From contig DATBFG010000015.1 of the NCBI GenBank assembly GCA_036558645.1, forward strand, positions 1 to 45,650: DNA of 45,650 bases. Direction: 5' to 3'. Position numbers and translations under genes: made by a program. Source of the stretch: DATBFG01 sp036558645 (GTDB lineage: Bacteria > Acidobacteriota > Terriglobia > Terriglobales > Acidobacteriaceae). Below are positions 24,220-32,087 of this stretch, piece after piece (position 1 is the first letter of the stretch; each line of letters starts with the position of its first letter). The notes under the pieces were generated by a model. That model did not search any database and had not been told where the DNA came from. It was given only the letters and a program-made list of their open reading frames with translations.

Positions 24220-25761
24220 GTGAAAGTTCTCGGTATGCGTTCCGACTTAGCTGCCGTTTCCGAGGAGACGGGTAAGCTCCTCGATACGCTGGGCATTTCA
24301 CGCCAGTCTCTCGACCAGGGCGACGTCGTCACGCGCTCTCCGATCACTGGGGAAATGACCGGGCATCTGCTCGCAACGAGCAGGGAGGAAGCCGATCGCA
24401 GGATCCGGGCGGCCCACACAGCTTTTCTCAAATGGCGCAGTGTTCCCGCGCCGGCGCGCGGCGAACTTGTGCGGTTGCTAGGCGAAGAGCTCCGGGCGAA
24501 CAAAGAAGCACTCGGCCGGCTCGTGACAATCGAAGCAGGCAAGATTGTTTCCGAGGGACTCGGCGAAGTGCAGGAGATGATCGATATTTGCACATACGCG
24601 GCCGGGCTTTCGAGGCAATTATGCGGGCTCACCATCGCGACGGAACGTCCGAATCACAGGATGATGGAGACTTGGCATCCTCTAGGCGTCACCGGAATCA
24701 TTTCGGCATTCAATTTTCCCGTTGCGGTCTGGTCATGGAATGCCGCACTGGCGTTGGTCTGCGGAAACTCGATCGTGTGGAAGCCTTCCGAGAAGACATT
24801 GCTTACGGCGCTTGCGACACAGGCCCTGTTCGAGCGAGCGGTTCGTCGCTTCGGAGAGGCTCCGGGCGGGCTATCTTCTGTTTTGATTGGAGGGCGCGCA
24901 GTTGGCGAGGCGCTCATCGAGCATCCGCTGGTCGCGTTAGTTTCGGCCACTGGATCGACTGCGATGGGACGCCAGGTGGCACCGCGTCTGGCGCAACGGT
25001 TTGCACGAGCTATTCTCGAGCTCGGCGGTAACAATGCAGCCATCGTGTGCGAGTCGGCCGATTTGGATCTGGCGCTGCGCGGCATTGCATTCGCGGCAAT
25101 TGGCACCGCGGGCCAGCGGTGTACAACGTTACGACGTCTATTTGTTCAGGAGACCGCATATGAGAAGCTGATACCGCGCTTAAAGCAAGTCTTCGGGTCT
25201 GTGTTAGTTGGCGATCCACGAAACGATCGCACGCTCGTTGGACCCCTGATCGACGGGGACGCCTACCAGGCCATGCAGAACAGCCTTTCCGAGGCGCGCC
25301 GTGCCGGCGGAACAGTTTCAGGCGGGGAGCGCGTCTGTATTGGCTCCTCGGAAGCATTTTACGTCCGACCCGCACTTGCCGAGATGCCGGCCCAAACCGA
25401 TATCGTGCGGCACGAGACGTTTGCGCCGATTTTGTACGTGATGCGCTTTCGCGATTTCGAAGAGGCGCTTCACATGCATAACGATGTCCCGCAAGGCTTG
25501 GCGTCTTCCATCTTCACGACCGATCTTCGGGAAGCCGAAGTATTTTTGTCTGCGCGCGGGTCAGATTGTGGAATCGCCAACGTAAACATCGGGCCTTCGG
25601 GCGCTGAAATCGGAGGCGCTTTTGGCGGCGAGAAGGAGACGGGCGGTGGCCGGGAATCCGGCTCCGATGCCTGGAAGTCTTACATGCGGCGAGCGACCAA
25701 CACGATCAATTATGGACAAGAGCTGCCCTTGGCGCAGGGCGTGCGCTTTGAGATCACTTAA
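24220..25761 (+). CDS. ALDH7-type aldehyde dehydrogenase (alpha-aminoadipic semialdehyde / piperideine-6-carboxylate dehydrogenase-like)
   Basis: A 513-residue NAD-dependent aldehyde dehydrogenase of the antiquitin (ALDH7) type. Catalytic Cys301 lies in GQRCTTLRR, the general base Glu267 in ILELGGNNA, and Asn165 in SAFNFPVAVW. The ELGGNNA version and the GGAFGGEKETGGGRESGSDAW end are typical of the subgroup oxidising alpha-aminoadipic semialdehyde or its cyclic form, a step in lysine catabolism. The start is a GTG at 24220 with AGGA upstream; the ATG at 24235 is an alternative. No other lysine-degradation gene is nearby, so the physiological substrate is inferred from family only. It converges with the ADOP permease gene, 14 nt apart. 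Confidence 0.9.
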   Translation: MKVLGMRSDLAAVSEETGKLLDTLGISRQSLDQGDVVTRSPITGEMTGHLLATSREEADRRIRAAHTAFLKWRSVPAPARGELVRLLGEELRANKEALGRLVTIEAGKIVSEGLGEVQEMIDICTYAAGLSRQLCGLTIATERPNHRMMETWHPLGVTGIISAFNFPVAVWSWNAALALVCGNSIVWKPSEKTLLTALATQALFERAVRRFGEAPGGLSSVLIGGRAVGEALIEHPLVALVSATGSTAMGRQVAPRLAQRFARAILELGGNNAAIVCESADLDLALRGIAFAAIGTAGQRCTTLRRLFVQETAYEKLIPRLKQVFGSVLVGDPRNDRTLVGPLIDGDAYQAMQNSLSEARRAGGTVSGGERVCIGSSEAFYVRPALAEMPAQTDIVRHETFAPILYVMRFRDFEEALHMHNDVPQGLASSIFTTDLREAEVFLSARGSDCGIANVNIGPSGAEIGGAFGGEKETGGGRESGSDAWKSYMRRATNTINYGQELPLAQGVRFEIT

Positions 25762-25775
25762 CCGAGTGGCGATTT

Positions 25776-28244
25776 CTATTCGTATCGCAGGGCGGTAACT
25801 GGATTCGTGCGTAAGGCGCGAATGACGGGCGTCCAGCAGGACATCGTGGCAGCCAGCGCCAGCAATATGATAACCGTCAGAAATAGACTTGGGTCGCGTG
25901 GCGAGGCCTCATAGATAACGGCCGCGAGGATCCGTCCGGCAGCAAACGAAAGCGCGGCTCCAATTACAAGCCCGGCCAACATAAGCGAGATCAATCGCCC
26001 AAGCACGAGGCTCAATACGGCGGATGACGGTGCTCCCACCGCAATGCGAATTCCAAATTCGCGCGTGCGGCGCGCGACCGCATACGACACAAGGCCATGG
26101 ATGCCGGTTACAGCGAGCAACAAGGCAAGAGCGCCAAACGCGCTCAGCGCGATGGCTGCGGCATGCATAGGAAAGAGCGCGAACCCGAGCATGTCCGCGA
26201 GGCTCCCAGCCCCATACAACGGTAAATGAGGGTCCAGGGCGGCGATTGTCTTTCGAATTTGTTGAACGACTTCAACGGACGGCAGCGAGGAGCGGACGAC
26301 AAGCGTTGTTGTCGGGTTGTACCATTGGTAGCTCGATCGAAAGAGCGCCGGGCGTGGCGATTCGGTCAAGCTCATGTACTTTCCGTCGCGGACAAATCCC
26401 ACGACCTCGATCACAGGCCCACCGAAGGCCGAACGAAATGTTTTTCCGACAGGATTTTCGGTTCGCATGATAGTCCTGGCGAAGGTCTCATTCACAATGG
26501 CGACCTGCCGCGCGTGCTGATCGTCATGCCGGGTGAAGTCGCGTCCGCTCAAAAGCGGAATCTCGAGTGTCGAGAGAAGGCCGGGCGAGATGTCATAGTA
26601 ATTAGCACCGATCGCATTTCGACCGTTTAGAACGGGCTGACCGGCGGTTTGGACGCCCGTAGTAGATTGATCAATGCTCAAAGGAAGGGAGTTGGCATAG
26701 GCGGCTGAAGTCACGCCCGGTAGGGTCCTGACGGCTTCCAGAACACGTTCCTGGAATGCCCTGCCCCGAGGTTCGCTATATCCGGCCAATCCGAGATCGA
26801 AGGCCACAGTTGTTACGCCCTGCGGCTGAAAGCCGATCTGCAGGTTGAGCGCCCGTTGCAGTCCGCGCAAGGAAAGAGCGCAGCCGAATACCAGAACAAA
26901 GCATAGGCTGACCTCGCCAAGCACGAGCACATCCCTGAACGAAAGACGGAATCTCCTGAACACAGCGATACCGCTTCCGCCTTTCAGGACGGTGTTGATA
27001 TCGGCCCTCGACAGTTGGAGCGCCGGACCAAAACCGAACAGAATACCTGTCGTGATAGATGCGACGACTGCAAACAGGAAGAGTCTCCAATCGGCACCGA
27101 TCTCAAATTGAACGGGGAAGTCGACAGGAGCGTGCCACTGGCTCAGCAGCCTGGAGAGGGCCATGGCTAGCGCGCAGCCGGCGATTCCACCGGCAGCCGC
27201 GAGCATCAGTGATTCCGTCAGCAATTGGCGCATGATGCGGCCTCGCCCGGCTCCAATCGAGAGCCGGATCGCCATTTCGCGCTGGCGATCACCCCCGCGA
27301 GCAAGCATCAAACCCGCGAGATTCGAACAGGCGGCGAGCAAGACCAAGGCGGCCAACAGCAGCACGCCGGCGGTGAATTCATGAACCGGGCCACGCATGG
27401 CACTGCCCACCAGGCCGACCTGCGCCAGCCGGAGGCGGAGAGCCTGATCGGAATCGGGGAAGCGGCGCGCCAGACCGCTGGCGATCCGGTTCAGGTCGGC
27501 AGCAGCAGCGGCATCCGTTATTCCCGGTTTCAGGCGACCCAGGATCCAAGTGTTCCAAGTGTGTCTCTCGTTGAGCCAGGCGTTACCCGGCTCAATCTGC
27601 TGCTCCATCATCATCGGGACCCAGACTTCAGGCCAATAGAAAAGCTCAGTCCCGTGAAATCCAGGCGGAGCCACACCCAGCACGTTGTAGCGAAGGCCGT
27701 TGATGCGAACCGTTTGACCAACAATCTTTGGATCGCCGCCGAAGCGCGCTTGCCATGAGTTGTAGCTGAGAACGGCATAGGGACTCGCACCGGCAGACTG
27801 ATCGTCCTCTTGATGAAAGAAGCGGCCGAGCGCCGGTTTGATGCCGAGCACATCGAAGTAATTCCCGGTCGCCAGATATCCCCAGATACGGGTTGACCGT
27901 CCCCCGCTTTCCAGGCCCATGGGGTCGATGCGATATCCTGCAAGGCCGCTGAAGGCGGAGTTGTTGTCGCGAAGGTCCCGGTAGGTCGGGAAGGAATTGC
28001 TGGGACCTTCCGGGGTTTCGACAAATCTCACTCGCTCCGGATCTCGAACCGGCAACGGACGGAGAAACAGCGAGTCAAAAACGCTGAAGACCAGGGTGTT
28101 GACGCCCAAGCCGAGGGCCAGTGAAACGATGGCCGTTCCGGCAAACCCGGGACTCTTGCCAAGTGTTCGTATTCCGTACCGCAGGTCGCGCGATAGCTCA
28201 TCGAACCAGTGGACGCGGTGCACTTTGCGGCACTCTTCGCTCAT
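25776..28244 (-). CDS. ADOP-family MacB/FtsX-like orphan ABC permease
   Basis: An 822-residue inner-membrane permease of the acidobacterial duplicated orphan permease type. The cytoplasmic head DLRYGIRTLGKSPGFAGTA leads into the first helix (SLALGLGVNTLVFSVFDS). A MacB-like periplasmic core follows, then an FtsX domain with three helices (about 285-410), a second periplasmic core, and a second FtsX domain near the end (about 690-815) closing with NPVTALRYE. The start is taken at the ATG at 28244, because GGGAAAGG lies just before it; a TTG 15 nt upstream is less likely. No ATPase partner gene adjoins it, as usual for these orphan permeases. The transported compound is unknown. Confidence 0.92.
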   Translation of the reverse strand: MSEECRKVHRVHWFDELSRDLRYGIRTLGKSPGFAGTAIVSLALGLGVNTLVFSVFDSLFLRPLPVRDPERVRFVETPEGPSNSFPTYRDLRDNNSAFSGLAGYRIDPMGLESGGRSTRIWGYLATGNYFDVLGIKPALGRFFHQEDDQSAGASPYAVLSYNSWQARFGGDPKIVGQTVRINGLRYNVLGVAPPGFHGTELFYWPEVWVPMMMEQQIEPGNAWLNERHTWNTWILGRLKPGITDAAAAADLNRIASGLARRFPDSDQALRLRLAQVGLVGSAMRGPVHEFTAGVLLLAALVLLAACSNLAGLMLARGGDRQREMAIRLSIGAGRGRIMRQLLTESLMLAAAGGIAGCALAMALSRLLSQWHAPVDFPVQFEIGADWRLFLFAVVASITTGILFGFGPALQLSRADINTVLKGGSGIAVFRRFRLSFRDVLVLGEVSLCFVLVFGCALSLRGLQRALNLQIGFQPQGVTTVAFDLGLAGYSEPRGRAFQERVLEAVRTLPGVTSAAYANSLPLSIDQSTTGVQTAGQPVLNGRNAIGANYYDISPGLLSTLEIPLLSGRDFTRHDDQHARQVAIVNETFARTIMRTENPVGKTFRSAFGGPVIEVVGFVRDGKYMSLTESPRPALFRSSYQWYNPTTTLVVRSSLPSVEVVQQIRKTIAALDPHLPLYGAGSLADMLGFALFPMHAAAIALSAFGALALLLAVTGIHGLVSYAVARRTREFGIRIAVGAPSSAVLSLVLGRLISLMLAGLVIGAALSFAAGRILAAVIYEASPRDPSLFLTVIILLALAATMSCWTPVIRALRTNPVTALRYE

Positions 28245-28281
28245 TGCCTTTCCCGGCAAGACATCCTAACAAAAATAGTGG

Positions 28282-29196
28282 TCACCTGCCTGCGAGCGTA
28301 TCGATGCGGTTTTCCAAGACGCTCTGCGAGTCGAACCGCGACAACTTCAAGGTATCGGCGAAGGCCATCTCGATTGCTCTCCGCGGCAGTAATCCAACTA
28401 CTTCGCTATTGGCGACGGCCACGCCGTACAGGTCCGCGAGGCGTTCGACCTCCCGATACACAATATGCACGGGAGTCCGTTCGAAATCCGTAAGATTCAT
28501 GGAGACCTGCACCAGACCGCGAGAGAGCAGCGGGAGACCGAGGGCCTTTACCCCGGGGAATCCTCCGCCGCTCGCGCGTATGCGCTTCGCAATGGCCTTG
28601 GCGACGGTCAGATCGCTGCTATTCAGGTTGATATTGAACGCGACCAGAATTTTTCGGGCGCCCACGATGACCGCACCGGCAGTAGGGTGAAGCGCGGGCC
28701 CACCAAGGTCGGGCGCTCTCGTCACGTCGACCAGCGCAGCTTCACGAAGGACATCGAATTGCCCGCGGCGCACGTCCTCCAGATTGACGCGGTCCGGACG
28801 CATAGCGGCGGCCTCGTAGAAATAAACAGGGATTTTCAGTTCACCCCAGATCCGGCGGCCGGCGGAATGCGCGATTTCAATGCAATCCAGCATGCTAGAT
28901 CCGGCAAGAGGCACAAAAGGCAGGACATCGAGGGCGCCCAGGCGCGGATGGATCCCGCGGTGCTGGGTCAGATCGATCAGTTCGGCGGCTTTCCTGGCCG
29001 CGCGCACGGCGGCTTCCAGAACCGCCTCATGATCGCCGGCAAAGGTAATGACCGTGCGGTTGTGGTCCGGGTCGCTAGTTCGATCCAAGACGGCGACGCC
29101 GGGCACGCGCGAGATGGAACCTTCGAGGGCATCGATACGGGCCCGATCGCGACCTTCGGAAAAGTTGGGGACGCACTCTACCAGGTAGGACCTCAG
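28282..29196 (-). CDS. ftcD: Glutamate formimidoyltransferase
   Basis: A 304-residue formimidoyltransferase that moves the formimino group from N-formimino-glutamate to tetrahydrofolate, the last step of one histidine-degradation route. The N-terminus YLVECVPNFSEGRDRARID and the catalytic-His block HRGIHPRLGALDVLPFVPL are diagnostic. The nearest ATG/GTG/TTG (29106) would cut off the conserved VPNFSEGR part. The homologous frame reaches back to a CTG at 29194-29196 that overlaps the TGA of the upstream gene (CTGA), so a CTG start with translational coupling is the best reading. The cyclodeaminase domain of the animal enzyme is absent, as usual for short bacterial forms. Its partner is the HutI-like gene; hutH and hutU are not in the window. 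Confidence 0.9.
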   Translation of the reverse strand: MRSYLVECVPNFSEGRDRARIDALEGSISRVPGVAVLDRTSDPDHNRTVITFAGDHEAVLEAAVRAARKAAELIDLTQHRGIHPRLGALDVLPFVPLAGSSMLDCIEIAHSAGRRIWGELKIPVYFYEAAAMRPDRVNLEDVRRGQFDVLREAALVDVTRAPDLGGPALHPTAGAVIVGARKILVAFNINLNSSDLTVAKAIAKRIRASGGGFPGVKALGLPLLSRGLVQVSMNLTDFERTPVHIVYREVERLADLYGVAVANSEVVGLLPRRAIEMAFADTLKLSRFDSQSVLENRIDTLAGR

Positions 29197-30374
29197 TTTG
29201 CGCTGGCTTTAGAACGAAGCCGGTTAAAGACTATATTGCCATCGCGCATCGCCATCGCAACGTGATTGATTCCGAAGCGGCGCGGAATTTCACGGTAGTC
29301 GGGAATGCTGAGCACGAGCAAATCGGCGCACTTGCCGCACTCAATACTCCCGATGACGTCCCCCCGCCTGATTGCGCAGGCAGCATTGATCGTGGCGCCT
29401 GTGATGGCTTGCTCAATGGTGAGGCGCAGGCCGAACACGGCAAGAGCGATGACCATTTGCATATTGAAGCTGGGAGACTCGCAGGCGTGATAGCCGCTGG
29501 AGAGGGCAAGGGCGGCTCCGGAATCCGCCAGCTTTCGAACGCTATCGCCTCCGGACCCATTTAGCAGCTCGCCGCCCGGCGAGAAGACGGCGATACATCG
29601 CGACGCAGACAATATCTCGCACTCGTGGCCAGTCAAAGCGCAGGGGCACCATACAGCCTGCGGATTGGCGCGGGTAAGCAGGCGTTCGAGGGACACCAGC
29701 GGTCCGGCAGTCCCTAGGAGATTGACGCCGATTCGCAATTGCGCGGCGGCATTCCAAATGGGAGCACATACCGCCTCCTTGCACTCCGGTGCAATCTCGA
29801 GAGACTGTATGAGCTTTCGACTCACAAGAACGCTGAGTAAGTCTTGCAGCTCGGCAGCACGCGCGGGCTCCGAGATGAGGGATTGCGCAATGCGCCAGGT
29901 TCGGACCATGCCAACCGGGTTATTCCCAATTTCGGCAAGCTGCTTCAAGACCGCCAGATCAGACCGGGAATCGCCGGTTCCCGCACTGGCCTTGATCTGG
30001 ACATTCAGGGTGCCGTGTTGCAAGCAGGCCCGCATCAGGTTCAAGCTGTCATCCGAGAAATCGGCCATCCTGCGCCGCTTCGCTGGATGAGTTGAAGCGT
30101 CCTTCATGCAATGCAAATTCAACTGCAAGCCCGGATCAACGAACCCGGGCAGCACAATGGCGCCTTCGGCTGAGATCTCGATCGCGTCCCGCGCTTCTTT
30201 CAGATTTTCGATTCGCCGGGTAGAACCAACGGAGACAATCTTTCCGTCCCGGATGAGGACTGAACCGTCCTTGATAATTCCAAGATCATTTAAGGCTGCA
30301 CCCCGGCGCGCGCCAACCGGGCCCCGCAACGTCAACACTTGCGCTGCCCGCCGAAGCAAGAATAACTGTGCCAA
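29193..30374 (-). CDS. Imidazolonepropionase-like amidohydrolase lacking its metal ligands
   Basis: A 393-residue HutI homologue. The N-terminus AAQVLTLRGPVGARRG, the middle NVQIKASAGTGDSRSDL and the C-terminal ATINAACAIRRGDVIGSIE plus ADLLVLSIPDYREIPRRFG follow imidazolonepropionase closely. The enzyme's residues are gone: the usual D-x-HTH reads DPGLQ (80-84, Gly82 and Gln84 for the two His), the Glu of VEIKSGYG is Gln126, and the Asp of the ATDxNPG block is replaced within LSSGYHACES. It is about as long as HutI, so this is not simple truncation. It begins with TTG. It is coupled to ftcD by a four-base overlap. It may be a pseudoenzyme with a structural role, a neofunctionalised paralogue, or a decaying gene. 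Confidence 0.75.
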   Translation of the reverse strand: MAQLFLLRRAAQVLTLRGPVGARRGAALNDLGIIKDGSVLIRDGKIVSVGSTRRIENLKEARDAIEISAEGAIVLPGFVDPGLQLNLHCMKDASTHPAKRRRMADFSDDSLNLMRACLQHGTLNVQIKASAGTGDSRSDLAVLKQLAEIGNNPVGMVRTWRIAQSLISEPARAAELQDLLSVLVSRKLIQSLEIAPECKEAVCAPIWNAAAQLRIGVNLLGTAGPLVSLERLLTRANPQAVWCPCALTGHECEILSASRCIAVFSPGGELLNGSGGDSVRKLADSGAALALSSGYHACESPSFNMQMVIALAVFGLRLTIEQAITGATINAACAIRRGDVIGSIECGKCADLLVLSIPDYREIPRRFGINHVAMAMRDGNIVFNRLRSKASAN

Positions 30375-30414
30375 AGCCGGTCGCTGGTCAATTAGATGTT
30401 AACGTGCCTGAAGT

Positions 30415-31251
30415 TTACGCAGTGCCAATTTGACGCATCAAAGCTTCATACGACGCAAAATCGCGCAAAAACGAATATGCGGTTAGCGCCACGGCCAGGC
30501 CGGCCAGTATCTTCCACAGCACTTCCCGAGATGTGTTTGGCAGCCCGGGCAAACCGGCAACCAAGCCGACAAAAAAGCCGCCAATGAAGCCTCCGACGTG
30601 CGCCGCCAGATCGACACCCGGCACGAGGCTCAGAACAAGGCCGAGAATGAGCCATTGACCGTAATGAGCCCGAACGGCCTGAGTAAGCGGGTCTGCGCGG
30701 CGGCGAATACCCATTGCGAGCATAATTCCGAACAAACCGAAACACGCGGCTGAAGCGCCGAGCGAAAGGCTGCGTGGAGACCAGAGGAGGCTGCACGCAA
30801 AACCGGTAATCGTGGAGAAAACGTAAGCGAAGAGCAGACGGGGGGTGCCATAGAACTGCTCTACCTCCGTAACAAGAATAAACAGAGCCCACGAGTTCAT
30901 GGCAATGTGCCAAAATCCACCATGCAAGAAGCCGGCGGTTATCAGACGCCACCACTGCCCCGCATAGATAAGGGGAGCGTATTTCGCACCGAAAAGCACA
31001 GCGACCTGACCGCTGACACTCGTGCTTCGCGTGAGTTTGTAGCTAACACCTACTTCTGCCAGATAGAAGGCGACATTGATGATCAGAATCACAATCGCCG
31101 TGAGATTCGCACGAGGAAGAAACGAAGCAGCGAACTGGCTGGCTCGGATGTCGATGGCGCGCGGTCCCAGCTGCACGCCGCAATATGGGCATATGCGATC
31201 GGTGATGGTGATAAATGCCCGGCAATTCGGACACATACGGCGTTTTTCCAC
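30415..31251 (-). CDS. Rhomboid intramembrane serine protease with N-terminal zinc ribbon
   Basis: A 278-residue membrane protein. A zinc ribbon opens it (CPNC at 7-10 and CPYC at 21-24), facing the cytoplasm. A six-helix rhomboid domain follows. Helix 2 carries HGGFWHIAMN (His110, His115, Asn119), helix 4 the catalytic Ser167 in SLGASAACFG, and helix 6 the catalytic His218 in AAHVGGFIGG. All residues of the Ser-His dyad and oxyanion site are present, so it should cleave membrane-anchored substrates. Translation appears to begin at a GTG (31251). The Ala-Ala after the catalytic Ser differs from the common GASGA. The substrate is unknown. It is the first gene of a minus-strand run that continues with the HutI-like and ftcD genes, 40 nt further on. 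Confidence 0.92.
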   Translation of the reverse strand: MEKRRMCPNCRAFITITDRICPYCGVQLGPRAIDIRASQFAASFLPRANLTAIVILIINVAFYLAEVGVSYKLTRSTSVSGQVAVLFGAKYAPLIYAGQWWRLITAGFLHGGFWHIAMNSWALFILVTEVEQFYGTPRLLFAYVFSTITGFACSLLWSPRSLSLGASAACFGLFGIMLAMGIRRRADPLTQAVRAHYGQWLILGLVLSLVPGVDLAAHVGGFIGGFFVGLVAGLPGLPNTSREVLWKILAGLAVALTAYSFLRDFASYEALMRQIGTA

Positions 31252-31304
31252 GGTCTCATTGTAGCTGTGGGAAGTGCTTTGCCCTGCTAAAATCGGATTC
31301 GGCC

Positions 31305-32018
31305 ATGTTCAAGACCGAACGAGAGCACCGTAAAGATCTGGTGCGGGTCTGCCGCCTGATGCACGACAAGGGATGGGTGGCGATGAACGATGGTAACGTG
31401 AGTATCCGGCTGGACGACGAACGGATTTTATGCACTCCGACGGGTGTCAGCAAAGCCCTTGTCCAAGCCAAGGACGCAATTATCTGCGATGCGAGCGGCA
31501 AGAAGTTAGAAGGCCAGCGAGACTGCACGAGCGAAATCGCGATGCATGTTACCATCTACTCGCACCGGCCGGATGTACGGTCGGTTGTGCATGCACATCC
31601 ACCGGTTGCAACGGGATTTGCTAGCGCCGGACGGGCACTCGATAAGGCCCTGCTTCCGGAGGTAATCATCCAATTAGGCGCTGTTCCCCTGGCTTCATAT
31701 GGATTGCCCGGCACTCCCGCGCTCAGCGAAGGAATGAAACCGTTCCTGGCAGACTACGATGCAATCCTGTTGGAGAACCACGGGTGCACGGCGTATGGCA
31801 GCGATGTCTGGGAAGCCTTTTTCCGGATGGAGATAGTGGAGCACTTCGCCCGGATCACCTTTGTTGCGGAAATGCTCGGAGGCGCGCGTGCCCTGCCCCG
31901 CGAGGAGGTAGAAAAGCTGTTTGCGTCACGCGGGCGCTATAACGTCAAATCGAGGGCCCGGATGCAGCCGGGAATGCCGCTGGTAGCCGAGGACCTGGTG
32001 GAGACGGAGAGATCCTGA
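31305..32018 (+). CDS. Class II aldolase/adducin-family protein (fuculose-1-phosphate aldolase-like)
   Basis: A 237-residue zinc-dependent aldolase of the FucA/AraD type, cleaving or epimerising sugar phosphates. The three zinc ligands fit His96 and His98 in VVHAHPPVA and His159 in LENHG. Glu77 in SEIAMH matches the catalytic Glu. The phosphate-site blocks NDGNVSIRL and TPTGVSK are also present. The ATG at 31305 is chosen over an upstream frame extension that would run into the divergent rhomboid gene and lacks family similarity. It is followed 69 nt later by the GH3 glycosidase and may share a transcript with it, linking hydrolysis of a glycoside to breakdown of the sugar. The actual sugar is unknown. 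Confidence 0.9.
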   Translation: MFKTEREHRKDLVRVCRLMHDKGWVAMNDGNVSIRLDDERILCTPTGVSKALVQAKDAIICDASGKKLEGQRDCTSEIAMHVTIYSHRPDVRSVVHAHPPVATGFASAGRALDKALLPEVIIQLGAVPLASYGLPGTPALSEGMKPFLADYDAILLENHGCTAYGSDVWEAFFRMEIVEHFARITFVAEMLGGARALPREEVEKLFASRGRYNVKSRARMQPGMPLVAEDLVETERS

Positions 32019-32087
32019 TCACCTCGCGGGCCGAGTCCCGCGCGGGCGAAAGCGCCTGCCCCACTCCGCTGTGCTTTGGGAGTAGCA

